NCBI RefSeq assembly: GCF_019565455.1
Contig: NZ_CP067377.1
Location: forward strand, 1,866,001-1,930,000
DNA from: Flavobacterium oreochromis
Lineage (GTDB): Bacteria; Bacteroidota; Bacteroidia; Flavobacteriales; Flavobacteriaceae
DNA length: 64,000 nucleotides
Direction of reading: 5' to 3'
Below the pieces are notes generated by a model that saw only the letters and a program-made list of their open reading frames with translations, had not been told where the DNA came from and ran no database searches. Position 1 is the stretch's first letter, and each line of letters opens with the position of its first letter. A program made the position numbers and the translations under genes. This document shows positions 10,962 through 21,623 of this stretch, piece after piece.

Positions 10962-11915
10962 ATGTCAGACGTAGCAGCTATAGAACGATTAGTTCAAAAA
11001 CAAAAAGAATTAAAAGCTGAAATTGCAAAAATTATAGTAGGTCAAGAAGAAGTAATTAATCAAATTGTATTAAGTATTTTTTCAGGAGGTCACGCATTAT
11101 TAGTAGGTGTGCCAGGATTGGCTAAAACTTTGATGGTAAATACTATTTCGCAAGCTTTAGGATTAGATTTTAAACGTATTCAGTTTACACCTGATTTAAT
11201 GCCTTCAGATATATTAGGAAGTGAAATTTTAGATGAATCTAGGAATTTTAAATTTATAAAAGGCCCTATTTTTTCCAATATAATTTTGGCAGATGAGATT
11301 AATCGTACACCTCCTAAAACACAGGCCGCTTTATTAGAAGCTATGCAAGAAAAATCAGTTACGGTTGCAGGTCATCATTATAAATTAGACCTTCCTTTCT
11401 TTGTGTTAGCAACTCAAAATCCTATAGAGCAAGAAGGGACTTACCCCTTGCCAGAAGCACAATTAGACCGTTTTATGTTTGCTATTAAATTAAACTATCC
11501 AACCTTTGCAGAGGAAGTTTTAGTTGTAAAAAGTACTACTTCCGATTTTAAAGTAAATATAAATTCATTATTTACACCAAACGAAATAATTGAATTCCAG
11601 CATTTGATTCGTAGAATTCCAGTTACAGATCATCTAATAGAATATGCTGTAACCTTAGTTTCTAAGACACGACCAGATAATTCCTTAGCTCCTGATTTAG
11701 TTAAAAATTACATTGATTGGGGAGCAGGACCACGTGCTTCACAAAATTTAATTTTAGCAGCTAAATCACATGCCGCTTTGAATGGTAAATATAGTCCTGA
11801 TATAGAGGATGTTCAAGCAGTAGCAACTGGTATTCTTCGTCATCGTATAGTAAAAAATTATAAAGCAGATGCAGAAGGAATTACCGAAGAAAGTATTATT
11901 CAAAAATTATTTTAA
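10962..11915 (+). CDS. MoxR family AAA+ ATPase
   Basis: 317 residues. Walker A is GVPGLAKT (49-56) and Walker B IILADE (107-112), followed by INRTPPKTQAALLEAMQE, the MoxR signature. A sensor region with ATQNPIEQEGTYPLPEAQLDRF is also present. MoxR ATPases act as chaperone-like activators, usually with DUF58 and VWA proteins. Those partners are not next to this gene; instead an esterase gene starts 2 bp after its stop. Placement after two PPIase genes is common in flavobacteria and suggests a link with envelope protein quality control. Confidence 0.93.
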   Translation: MSDVAAIERLVQKQKELKAEIAKIIVGQEEVINQIVLSIFSGGHALLVGVPGLAKTLMVNTISQALGLDFKRIQFTPDLMPSDILGSEILDESRNFKFIKGPIFSNIILADEINRTPPKTQAALLEAMQEKSVTVAGHHYKLDLPFFVLATQNPIEQEGTYPLPEAQLDRFMFAIKLNYPTFAEEVLVVKSTTSDFKVNINSLFTPNEIIEFQHLIRRIPVTDHLIEYAVTLVSKTRPDNSLAPDLVKNYIDWGAGPRASQNLILAAKSHAALNGKYSPDIEDVQAVATGILRHRIVKNYKADAEGITEESIIQKLF

Positions 11916-11916
11916 T

Positions 11917-12600
11917 ATGAGATGGATAGGGATAATTATAGCTCTGTTTTTTTTATCTTTTCAAGAAAAACCTAAAAAAATTGAAGCCGTTAAAGGAAAA
12001 ACATCCTATCCTTTTTGGGTACAAGCACCCAAAGAAGGAGAAAAACTACCTTTGTTGCTTTTCTTACATGGTAAAAGCCTTTCCGGAACTGATTTGAATC
12101 GAGTAAAAAGATACGGTGTTCTAAGAGCTATAGAGAGAGGTAGAAAAGTAGATGCAGTAGTTATGGCACCACAATTAGCTAAAGGAGCTTGGAATCCTGA
12201 TAAAGTATTAGAACTAATTCAATATGCAAAAGAAAATTATCCAGTAGATGCCAGTAGAATATATGTTTGTGGAATGAGTTTAGGAGGGTATGGAACTTTG
12301 CATTTTGCAGGAAAATATCCTAATGAATTAACTGCAGCTGTTGCTATATGTGGAGGAGGTAATATTACAGATAGTTTTAATTTGGCCCAACTTCCTTTGT
12401 GGATTATTCATGGAGCAAAAGATTTTATAGTACCACTAAGAGAGTCCTCAAAAGTTTATGAAGCTATTAAAAAATGTATGCCCGAAGCAGATGCTACTTT
12501 TACTATAGAACCTAATGGAAATCACGGAAGTGTAGAACGTTATTTTCATAAAGATGTATTTTATGATTGGTTATTTAAATACATAAAAGACAAAAAATAA
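11917..12600 (+). CDS. Secreted alpha/beta hydrolase (esterase/dienelactone hydrolase-like)
   Basis: 227 residues. A short N-terminal hydrophobic segment (MRWIGIIIALFFLSF) serves as signal or anchor. The alpha/beta-hydrolase core has the nucleophile in CGMSLGGYG (Ser121), the acid in GAKDFIVP (Asp169) and the base in GNHGSVE (His203). LLLFLHGKS provides the oxyanion-loop region. The family includes feruloyl and PHB-depolymerase-like esterases; the substrate is not evident. The ATG at 11917 comes 2 bp after the moxR stop, which is better than an in-frame start inside moxR, so the gene is probably translationally coupled to moxR. A strong terminator follows. Confidence 0.85.
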   Translation: MRWIGIIIALFFLSFQEKPKKIEAVKGKTSYPFWVQAPKEGEKLPLLLFLHGKSLSGTDLNRVKRYGVLRAIERGRKVDAVVMAPQLAKGAWNPDKVLELIQYAKENYPVDASRIYVCGMSLGGYGTLHFAGKYPNELTAAVAICGGGNITDSFNLAQLPLWIIHGAKDFIVPLRESSKVYEAIKKCMPEADATFTIEPNGNHGSVERYFHKDVFYDWLFKYIKDKK

Positions 12601-12625
12601 ATAAAATCATATTTTAGAATAAAAG

Positions 12626-12665
12626 AACAGGTGGTATTTCGTTAAAATACCACCTGTTTTTTTTT
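12626..12665 (+). terminator. Rho-independent terminator after moxR-esterase
   Basis: AACAGGTGGTATTT and AAATACCACCTGTT form a 14-bp stem with a five-base loop, followed by a long T-run. Confidence 0.95.
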
Positions 12666-12767
12666 GTTTATTTTTAAATATAAAGTGTTGATTTTGATAT
12701 TTTGGTAAAAAATAATAAGTGATTGCGATATTTGTTTGAAAAATTTTTAAGCAATCTGAACATTTTG

Positions 12768-12775
12768 TAAATTTG
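12768..12775 (+). promoter_or_regulatory. -7 box (TAAATTTG) upstream of acnB
   Basis: TAAATTTG matches the flavobacterial TAnnTTTG box, but no TTG is found at the expected spacing. Initiation near 12782 would exclude the TTG at 12773 and fits the ATG at 12815 as the acnB start. Confidence 0.5.
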
Positions 12776-12814
12776 AACAACAAAAATGATAACCTTATAT
12801 TTATAGTATTAGAT

Positions 12815-15579
12815 ATGGAATTGTATAAAGAATACCTTAAAGAAATAGAGGAGCGAAAAGATCAAGGATTACATCCAAAACCGATTGATAGTGCTGAATT
12901 ATCAAATGAGATTGTCGCTCAAATTAAAGATGTGAATAATAAAGATAGAGAAAACTCTCTGAAATTCTTTATTTACAATACCTTACCAGGAACAACTCCT
13001 GCAGCAAAAGTAAAAGCTCAGTTTTTAAAAGAAATAATTCAAGGTGAACAAATAGTTGCAGAAATTACGCCAGCTTTTGCTTTTGAATTATTATCTCATA
13101 TGAAAGGAGGTCCTTCTATTGAAGTACTATTAGATCTAGCTTTAGGAAATGATTTAGAAATAGCTAAGCAAGCAGCAGAAGTATTAAAAACACAAGTTTT
13201 CTTATATGATGCAGATATGGAGCGCTTGAAAATAGCTTTTGAAGCAGGTAATACAATAGCTAAAGATGTATTAGAAAGTTATGCTAAAGCTGAATTTTTT
13301 ACAAAATTACCTGAAGTAGCAGAAGAAATAAAAGTAGTTACTTTTGTAGCAGGTATGGGAGATATCTCAACAGATTTGCTTTCTCCAGGTAATCAAGCAC
13401 ACTCACGTTCAGATAGAGAATTACACGGTAAATGTATGATCTCTCCTAAAGCGCAAGAAGAAATAGAAGATCTAAAAACACTACATCCTGATAAAAGCGT
13501 TATGTTAGTTGCAGAAAAAGGAACTATGGGAGTAGGTTCTTCCCGTATGTCTGGGGTAAACAACGTAGCATTATGGACAGGAAAACAAGCTAGCCCTTAC
13601 GTGCCATTTGTTAATTTTGCACCAATTGTAGGAGGAACTAATGGTATTTCTCCTATTTTCTTGACAACTGTAGACGTTACAGGAGGTATCGGTATAGATT
13701 TAAAAAACTGGATTAAAAAAACAGCTGCTAATGGAGAATTAGTTCGTGATGAAAATGGAGAACCTGTTTTAGAACAGGTATATTCAGTTGAAACAGGGAC
13801 CGTTTTAACAATTAATACAAAAACAAAAAAATTATATAACGGCGATCAAGAGTTAATTGATTTGTCAAAATCATTCACTCCCCAAAAAATGGAATTTATC
13901 AAAGCAGGAGGTTCATACGCTATTGTTTTTGGTAAAAAATTACAAACATTTGCAGCTAAAACATTAGGAATAACAGCACCTGTAGTTTTTGCTCCTTCAA
14001 AAGAAGTTTCTATAGATGGTCAAGGATTGACAGCAGTAGAAAAAATATTTAATAGAAATGCAGTTGGTAATACACCTGGTAAAGTATTACATGCCGGTTC
14101 AGATGTTCGTGTAACAGTTAATATTGTAGGGTCTCAAGATACTACAGGTTTAATGACAGCTCAGGAACTAGAATCTATGGCAGCTACAGTAATTTCTCCA
14201 ATTGTAGATGGAGCTTATCAATCAGGTTGCCACACTGCTTCAGTTTGGGATAAAAAAGCACAAACCAATATTCCTAAGTTAATGAAATTTATGAATGACT
14301 TTGGATTGATTACAGCTCGTGATCCTAAAGGAATTTATCATTCTATGACAGATGTTATCCATAAAGTATTAAATGATATTACTGTTGATGATAGGGCTAT
14401 TATCATAGGAGGAGACTCTCATACTCGTATGTCTAAAGGAGTCGCTTTTGGAGCTGACTCAGGTACAGTAGCTTTAGCTTTAGCAACAGGGGAAGCTTCT
14501 ATGCCAATTCCAGAGTCTGTAAAAGTAACTTTTAAAGGTGATATGGCTAACTATATGGATTTTCGCGATGTAGTACATGCTACTCAAGCGCAAATGTTAC
14601 ACCAGTTTGGCGGTGAAAACGTATTCCAAGGTAGAATTATTGAAGTACATATTGGAACCTTAACAGCTGATCAAGCTTTTACATTTACAGATTGGACTGC
14701 AGAAATGAAAGCGAAAGCTTCTATCTGTATTTCCGAAGATGAAACACTAATAGAATCATTAGAAATTGCTAAGTCTAGAATCCAAATCATGATTGATAAA
14801 GGAATGGACAACAAAAACAAAGTATTACAAGGTCTAATTGAAAAAGCAAATAAACGTATTACAGAAATTCGCTCAGGAGAAATACCTGCATTAAGACCAG
14901 ATGCTAACGCTAAATATTATGCTGAAGTTGTAGTAGATTTAGATGTGGTAAACGAACCAATGATTGCAGATCCTGATGTAAATAATAAAGATGTCTCTAA
15001 ACGTTATACACACGATACAATCCGTCCATTATCATTTTATGGAGGAACTAAAAAAGTAGATCTAGGATTTATTGGATCTTGTATGGTACACAAAGGGGAT
15101 ATGAAAATATTAGCTCAGATGCTTAAAAATGTAGAAAAACAATACGGTAAAGTTGAGTTTAAAGCTCCCTTAGTAGTAGCACCACCAACATACAACATTG
15201 TAGATGAATTAAAAGCAGAAGGAGACTGGGAAGTGTTACAAAAATACTCTGGTTTTGAGTTTGATGATAATAATCCTAAATCAGTTGCACGTACAGAATA
15301 TGAAAACATGTTATATTTAGAACGTCCTGGTTGTAACTTATGTATGGGGAACCAAGAAAAAGCAGCTAAAGGGGATACCGTTATGGCTACATCTACCCGT
15401 TTGTTTCAAGGACGTGTAGTAGAAGATACGGATACTAAAAAGGAGAATCATTATTATCTTCAACACCAGTAGTTATCCTTTCTACTCTATTAGGAAGAAC
15501 ACCTACAATAGAAGAATATAAACAAGCAGTAGATGGAATTAATTTAACCAAGTTTGCTCCATCTCATAAATTATTATAA
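12815..15579 (+). CDS. acnB: Aconitate hydratase B (frameshifted near 15441)
   Basis: AcnB interconverts citrate and isocitrate in the TCA cycle through a 4Fe-4S cluster, and often also dehydrates 2-methylisocitrate. The frame from the ATG at 12815 runs through the whole family (MELYKEYLKEIEERK ... GGDSHTRMSKGVAFGADSG ... GCNLCMGNQEKAAKGDTVMA) and then breaks at 15472. Adding one A to the AAAAA run at 15437-15441 restores KKGESLLSSTPVVILSTLLG and the normal end at 15579, giving 921 residues, the usual length in flavobacteria. The break is therefore probably a sequencing deletion. Cluster cysteines are visible in SGCHTAS and GCNLCMG. Confidence 0.93.
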
Positions 15580-15608
15580 GAATAAATAATATTAATACTG
15601 TTAATTAT

Positions 15609-15664
15609 AGAGGTTGTCTAATAAAAAAAAATTTGGACAGCCTCTTTTTTTTGATAAAATATAG
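15609..15664 (+). terminator. Terminator-like hairpin, copy B of a dispersed repeat
   Basis: AGAGGTTGTC (15609-15618) pairs with GACAGCCTCT (15636-15645), with one G-U pair, around an A-rich loop. It is followed by eight T and then GATAAAATAT. The element matches copy A at 10571 over the stem, loop character and tail. It may terminate acnB. Confidence 0.7.
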
Positions 15665-16329
15665 TATCTACCCGAAAAGTTATCGAATAAGCGATTTTCA
15701 TAGAATATCTTTGAATTACTCTCTTTATTTTTTGATTTATAAAATTTTAATGAAAAATGCTGCAATAAGAAATCATAAAGAAAGGAAGCTGAACTAGGTT
15801 ATTTAAATATATAAATTAAGCTGACACATCAAAAAAAACTTTAGATGTAATGAGTAGTAAAATATTATGAATTTTAAATCTCTGTCAATCCAAAAAAGAC
15901 CAATTATATTTATAGTTCTTAGTAAAAAAAATAACTATCTTCAATACATAATCGTTTTATTATTAAGGATAAAAAGAATAATAATTCATGAAAAGGAAAC
16001 TACTCTATAGGTATCCTAAACCTCAAGTAACGAATTTAGTTTTTTGCTATTTTAGGAATATTGACAAACAACTAATTTTAAAATCAAAAAACACACTCAT
16101 TTCTTAATTTATCACTAAACAATAAAGATTTATATAACAGTGGAAGAATTCTATAAAATATCCTTCAAATTATGATTTATCTTGAAGGTTATTCTAAATT
16201 CAATAACTAAATTAGATAGCTTTAGTTTTTAAAAAAGTGTTAAATTTTAAGAATAGACCCACTTTTATTATGTAACTTGCGAAACGAATAAAAAGAGGGG
16301 CAACCTCTTAATATACTTAAATTTTAATA
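15665..16329. other. Gene-free AT-rich gap between acnB and LysM gene
   Basis: About 660 bases with no credible frame, tRNA or known element on either strand. A small hairpin (AAGAGG-ggcaa-CCTCTT) lies near 16290, close to the next start. The gap follows repeat copy B, as the other large gap follows copy A, so it may contain remnants of a transposable element; nothing in it is recognisable. Confidence 0.4.
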
Positions 16330-17668
16330 ATGAATTTTCAGAAAAAAGTAATATATAGTTTTTTGTGGTTCTCAATCAGTGTTTTTGGACAAGAAAAACT
16401 AAAGCATAAGGTCGTGAGCGGTGAGTCAGTTTATAGTATTGCTCAAAAATACAATGTTAAGCAAAGTGAAATCATAGAGCTAAATCCAAAGGCAAAAAAA
16501 ACATTACAACTCAATATGATTTTAGAAATACCAACTTCTAAAATTAAAAATAAAGAATCTGAAGTTGTATTGGTAGAACATGAAGTATTGACTAAAGAAA
16601 CATTGTATAGTCTTTCTAAAAAATACAATACTACTATAGAAAAAATAAAAGAACTGAATCCTAATATTGAATCCCAAGGTCTAAAAATAGGAGAACATAT
16701 AAAGATTTCAACCCAACAAAACATAGAGGGTTTAAATGCAAAAGCTGAAAAACCAAAGAAAAAGAAAAAAGAAGAAATAGTTATTTCAGAACAGCAACCA
16801 ATCATTTCTCCAGATTTAAATAATACAGTAGAATTAATTCATGAAGTGCAAATTAAAGAAACAAAATACGGTATTTCAAGAAAGTATGGGATTTCAATTA
16901 CAGAATTAGAAGCACTAAATCCTCATATTAAAAATAGTTTAGGAATAGGAGATAAGCTGGTTATAAAGGCAAAAATAATACCTGAAAATACACCTCTTGT
17001 AGGCATAGAATCAAAGATGCCAAATTCAACAAAAGAAATTTTATTAGCACAAGATAAAAAAGATCAAGAGAAAGATAATCAAAAAGAAGAAAAGGATGTT
17101 CAATTAATAAAGCAACCTCAAAAAATAATCCCTGTTCCGTCTAAGAGTGGGCAAATTAAAATTGTAGAAATAAAACCTCAAATTGAAGAAGAAAATACAG
17201 ATGAACTAATTATTGAATCGGAAGCAGTACAGCCAGAAATGCCTATTACAGTAGTAGCTCCTTTGTCAGAGGAAAATATGTCTAAGGCAGAATTTTTAAT
17301 AACTAAAGCATCTGAAAATATAGGAGCGCGATATCGTAGTGGTTCTACAGGAAATGGCGGTTTTGATTGTTCTGGTTTAATGTTTGCAACCTTTAAAAAT
17401 ATAGAAATGACTTTGCCTCGATCGTCAAGAGAAATGGCGCAAAGAGCAGGTGTTCGTATTGATAGAAATCAAGCACAAAAAGGTGATTTAATCTTTTTGC
17501 TACAAGAGGTAGAGGAGTAGGACATGTAGGAATGGTTACAGAAGTTATGGATGATGAAATTAAATTTATTCACTCTTCAACTAGCCAAGGAGTAATTATA
17601 TCATCTACTAAAGAGCCTTATTACGCTAAAAGATTCGTTCAAATTAATCGCGTCTTGCTTGATGAATA
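16330..17668 (+). CDS. LysM-repeat NlpC/P60 peptidoglycan hydrolase (frameshifted)
   Basis: A signal peptide leads three LysM peptidoglycan-binding repeats (about residues 25-69, 83-126 and 171-214), each with the SIAQKYNV / SLSKKYNT / GISRKYGI core. A Lys/Glu-rich linker follows, then an NlpC/P60 cysteine-peptidase domain with the catalytic Cys in NGGFDCSGL and the His in GHVGMV. The frame as read stops at 17520. Adding one T to the TTTTT run at 17494-17498 restores GDLIFFATRGRGVGHVGMV. A second lost A near 17641 would give the family-like end RFVQINRVLLDE at 17668; without it the frame ends at 17699. It likely cleaves peptide cross-links in the cell wall. Confidence 0.85.
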
Positions 17669-17723
17669 GTAATAAAAAACAAAAACTATTCAAAGTTTAA
17701 TCTAAAAATTATATACTATTATT

Positions 17724-17756
17724 GTTTGTACTTGACTAGTGAAGTTTAGTACAAAC
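17724..17756. other. Hairpin in intergenic gap
   Basis: GTTTGTACT and AGTACAAAC form a 9-bp perfect stem with a 15-base loop between the LysM gene and the next gene. No real T-run follows, so a terminator role is doubtful. Confidence 0.35.
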
Positions 17757-17919
17757 TCTTCTATTATAGTATACTACCATTCTTTTAATTGTTGTAGACT
17801 ATTGGTTAAATCAATTTTATTTATAAGACTATTCTGTATTATTTGTTAAAAAGGTTTGATCTTATAAAGAATGATTATAAATTAGCTATTAATAATTTTT
17901 AAATACATACATCTACCCT

Positions 17920-19044
17920 ATGAGATTAATTCTACTATTATTTATAAGTGTTAATTATTTAAATGCACAAAATCTAAAAATTGATAATACTTTTAGTAAG
18001 CTACAAAACTTTGTGAAAAATCATAAAGTTAAATCAGTAAATAAAGAATCATTCATTTTTTTGACTGATGCACTATCATTAAGTAAGGATGTTTATCTAG
18101 AAAATAATAGTGCTGATTTTCCTAAATTTACAAATTGGATAGGAGAAAATCGTAAAGTTGGAGGCGATAATCCTTCTACAAATTACTATTCAGCATTTAT
18201 TTCAAGTAAAAATGATTATGTGATAAAAGGAAATCTAGGTAATGCAATTTATGTAGGAGTACAAGTATATAAGCAAGAAGAAGGTTATAACTTACTTTCA
18301 GAGAGTATTTCTTCCGAAACAATCGAAATTAATGCAAACGGAGATTATGAAATTAACCTGTCTAAAAATATTGAGACTAAAAAAAATGGACTCAAAATAA
18401 GTGAAGATGATTATATTATCATACTAAGAGAGTATTACTCAAATTATACTAAGAGATTACAGGAGACTAAAAAAATACCTGTTATAGAAAGAATTAATCC
18501 TAACCTATCCAAACAAGGAATAAATAATAATACGAATCTGAATACTAATAATTCGTTTATTCAATTTTTTGAAGGATTAGTTGTAAATTCAATAGATTTA
18601 ACGAATTCACTTAGTGTAGCACCTAATACCTCTAAGCAGGAAGTTAAACTAAATCCTAAAAATTCTAACGCCTTATTTCCTTCCAAGGATATATTTTATG
18701 AAGGAATTTATATCAAATTAAAAGATGATGAAGCATTAGAAATTACAGTTAAAAACCAACCTGTTTCAGATTATTTTTCTTGGACTTTTTATTCTCCTCT
18801 TTATACAACTCCAGATTACAGTACTTATAAAGTACAATTAGTAAAAGAAGATCTCTTGACAGATGTAAATAATAGTTATAAATTTTATGTTGCTAACAAA
18901 AAGTTAAATATTGTTAATTCTATCCAAATGGGGCAATATAATACAGGAGTACTAAGTTTTAGATTCTTAAAAAATAAGAAAGACTATAAAATAGATAGTT
19001 TGGATTATGAAATTAAATTAATCAAATTAAAAGACATCAAATGA
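17920..19044 (+). CDS. Secreted protein with DUF1214-like features
   Basis: 374 residues with a signal peptide (MRLILLLFISVNYLNAQ). The segment GGDNPSTNYYSAFISS, followed by a Y-V-I-K-G-N-L-G-N-A-type strand, resembles the N-terminal half of DUF1214/DUF1254 proteins. The end (DYFSWTFYSPL ... VNNSYKFYVANKK ... TGVLSFRFL) resembles the C-terminal DUF1214 jelly-roll (YWSVQLY ... DGRYTVVVA ... FRWL). This is a pattern match only and the function of that family is unclear. Its last 4 bp overlap the start of the membrane acyltransferase gene (ATGA), so the two are translationally coupled and probably act in one process. Confidence 0.6.
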   Translation: MRLILLLFISVNYLNAQNLKIDNTFSKLQNFVKNHKVKSVNKESFIFLTDALSLSKDVYLENNSADFPKFTNWIGENRKVGGDNPSTNYYSAFISSKNDYVIKGNLGNAIYVGVQVYKQEEGYNLLSESISSETIEINANGDYEINLSKNIETKKNGLKISEDDYIIILREYYSNYTKRLQETKKIPVIERINPNLSKQGINNNTNLNTNNSFIQFFEGLVVNSIDLTNSLSVAPNTSKQEVKLNPKNSNALFPSKDIFYEGIYIKLKDDEALEITVKNQPVSDYFSWTFYSPLYTTPDYSTYKVQLVKEDLLTDVNNSYKFYVANKKLNIVNSIQMGQYNTGVLSFRFLKNKKDYKIDSLDYEIKLIKLKDIK

Positions 19045-20099
19045 AAAGATTAAAATTTATCGATTTAGCGAAAGCACTCGCTGCAGTGTTTATGGTTTGT
19101 GTACATGTACTCAATACCCATACTGTATTAGCTGTAGACAAAGGTACTTATTTTGGGAAAATAATTAACCTATTAGGAGAAGCTCCAGCAGCCCCTGTTT
19201 TTATGTTTAGCATGGGACTTGCTTTTACCTATTCAAAGAATTTTGAATTTGCATCCAGAGCTAAAAGAAGTTTATCTATCTTTCTTAAAGGATATAAATT
19301 AAATTTTTTTAGATTACTTGTGCCAGCTATTTTTTTTGGTATTACTTCCTTATTTATAACGACAAAAACCGTTGAAAATATTTCAGAAGAAGGGAATGTA
19401 GTGGAAACGTTAGTGAAGAACTTTTTAGTAATAGATATATTACAATTTGCAGGATTATCATATTTAGTAATGAGTTTATTAAGTAAATATAAGGTACCTG
19501 TTAAATATATAGCCGTTTTAATACTTGTTATAGGAGGTTTTTCAACTTATGTATGGGGAATTCAAACAGGAAATTCAGTTGTAGATAGAGTACTTGATTT
19601 ATTTTGGGGAGATAAAGGAGATGCTGTATCCTTTCCATTGTTACCATGGCTAGTATATCCTTTAGCAGGTTATGTAATGGGAGATTATTTATTACATAAA
19701 GAGGATAAAGAAGTTTTAATGAAAAGTTTTTATCTAGGAGTTTTTCTTTTCATCATAGGGGGAGCAATTACTTATACAAATCCAAAATATCATTTAGGAG
19801 ACTATTGGCATACCAGAATTGGAGGAATTATGTTGTACATAGGATTTGTACTTATATGGATGAAAATTTGTGATATTATAATGAAATATGCGTCTGAAAA
19901 AGTATATCAACCCATAGCATTTTTAAGTAGAAATCTTACTAATTTTTATGCTATCCAATGGATTGTAATAGTAGGACTAATTCCTTTTATAGGGCAGAAG
20001 GAATGTGATTTATATCAAACAATTCTCTTGATGGGCTTTGTTTTTGTCTTTACTTACTGGGTCACGATCATTATGGAAAGAAAAAAAATAAACTTTTAG
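19041..20099 (+). CDS. Polytopic membrane acyltransferase (Acyltransferase 3 / HGSNAT-like)
   Basis: 352 residues with about ten hydrophobic segments. The N-terminus FIDLAKALAAVFMVCVHVLN followed by APAAPVFMFSMGLAFTYSK matches the opening helices of acyltransferase-3 and heparan-glucosaminide acetyltransferase-like (DUF1624) proteins. The His in VCVHVLN is at the expected catalytic place. Members move acyl groups across or onto sugars at the membrane. The acceptor is unknown. It overlaps the preceding secreted DUF1214-like gene by 4 bp. Confidence 0.7.
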   Translation: MKRLKFIDLAKALAAVFMVCVHVLNTHTVLAVDKGTYFGKIINLLGEAPAAPVFMFSMGLAFTYSKNFEFASRAKRSLSIFLKGYKLNFFRLLVPAIFFGITSLFITTKTVENISEEGNVVETLVKNFLVIDILQFAGLSYLVMSLLSKYKVPVKYIAVLILVIGGFSTYVWGIQTGNSVVDRVLDLFWGDKGDAVSFPLLPWLVYPLAGYVMGDYLLHKEDKEVLMKSFYLGVFLFIIGGAITYTNPKYHLGDYWHTRIGGIMLYIGFVLIWMKICDIIMKYASEKVYQPIAFLSRNLTNFYAIQWIVIVGLIPFIGQKECDLYQTILLMGFVFVFTYWVTIIMERKKINF

Positions 20100-20149
20100 A
20101 ATTTTGGATTGATTATTGATAATAGACAAACTAAAAAATAATATTAAAT

Positions 20150-21368
20150 ATGAAAAAAGGACTTTTTGTTTTTTCAGTATTATTAACTCTGGCTTCTTGT
20201 AACGACAAGAAAAAGATCAAAATTCTGAAAACAGTCAAGAGAATAATTTCCTAGGTGTTTATAAAGGAACCCTTCCTTGTGCGGATTGTTCAGGAATAGA
20301 AGTGGAATTAGTTTTAAATTCTAATAAAACTTTTCTTTATAATAATTTGTATCTGAGTCAAGATAATCATGCGTATAAAGACAAAGGAACTTATACAATT
20401 AATAATGACACACTTATTTTACAAAAAGGAAAAGAACAAACTCATTTCTTAATTGGTCAAGATAAGTTAACCTTGTTGGATCTTAATAAGAAGTTGATTA
20501 AAGGTAATTTTGCTTCTTATTATATTCTTAATAAACAAAAAAAATATGACTACGCAGGGAGATATGATATCTTCTATAATTCAAATGAAAATTACAAACA
20601 AACTGTTTCAATTTCGCCAGAAAAAATCAGTATAAATTAGTTTTTTCGGCATCTAAAATAAAAAATAAAGAAAACTGCTCTTTTACGGGATATGGAGAAG
20701 TTAAAAATGATACTCTTTGGGTAAATATTTCTAATGATTCAAAACAAAAAGTTTGGATGTATGTAGTACCATCGCATGATAATTTAGGAATTGAAGTATT
20801 TACTCCTAAATATGAAGATCGTTTTAAAATGATGTATTATTGCGGAGGCGGCGGTTCTTTAGCAGGAAAATATTTTAAAAGTATCATAAAAGCGGGATCT
20901 ATAGGTGATTTAAACGCATCAACAAGTATTGAAGACGTTTTAAAATTAATTCCATCTGCTCAAATAACTAAGAAAAAAGGAGAGGGAGAATTTGTTGATG
21001 AAGTATATGATGATTATGAAATTGAAACTCAAAATAAAGAGAAACTATTTACCATTACTCCTCCTTTAAATAATGGGAATTTAAAAGAAAAAATAAATAG
21101 AGTGTTAATAGAAAGTCCGATCTTTAAAACAGATAAAGGAATTAATAAACAATCTACTTTTGAAGATTTAAGGAAAGCATATAAAATTAGTCGCATAGAA
21201 CCAATAGAAGACGGAATTGTTGTTCATGTTGATGAAATCAAAGCAAGTTTCTCTATTTCAAAAAAATCACTAAAAACAGGTTGGTGGAATGAGAAAACAA
21301 AAACAGTAGATGAAACTAAAATTGCATTAGATAGCCATTTTGAAAATTTTATCTTATGGTGGAATTAA
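20150..21368 (+). CDS. NlpE-like lipoprotein with C-terminal extension (two frameshifts)
   Basis: The ATG at 20150 begins a lipoprotein signal with lipobox LASC (MKKGLFVFSVLLTLASC). Two single-base losses break the frame: one A missing from AAAAA at 20210-20214 and one from AAAAAA near 20625. Restoring both gives about 406 residues. After the signal comes an NlpE N-terminal domain with YKGTLPCADCSGIEVEL (CxxC). A second domain of about 190 residues follows, with CGGGGSLAGKYFKSI, VLIESPIFKTDKG and a Trp-rich end. NlpE senses envelope or copper stress in enterobacteria; in Bacteroidetes the N-terminal domain is common but its role is less clear. A terminator follows. Confidence 0.8.
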
Positions 21369-21551
21369 AAAATTAACCCTTTAAAAATTATTAAAGATAC
21401 CTGCTAGTTTATCTTTTTGATGTTTAAAAAAAGTTATTATAATCAATACTTGGTTCCTTTTTGTTTGCTTTTTTTAAAGCCGTAAAAAGTTTAAAGAATA
21501 AAAAAGTAAAATTTATAGAATTTTATAATAAAAAAATAAAGGGTGTGTATT

Positions 21552-21604
21552 AACTGGCATTTATATTTCATTAAATGATGTTTTATAAATGCCAGTTTTT
21601 TTAT
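21552..21604 (+). terminator. Rho-independent terminator after NlpE-like gene
   Basis: AACTGGCATTTATA and TATAAATGCCAGTT form a 14-bp stem followed by TTTTTTTATTT on the plus strand. It also separates this gene from the convergent GNAT gene. Confidence 0.88.
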
Positions 21605-21623
21605 TTAAAAAATCATTCCTGAA

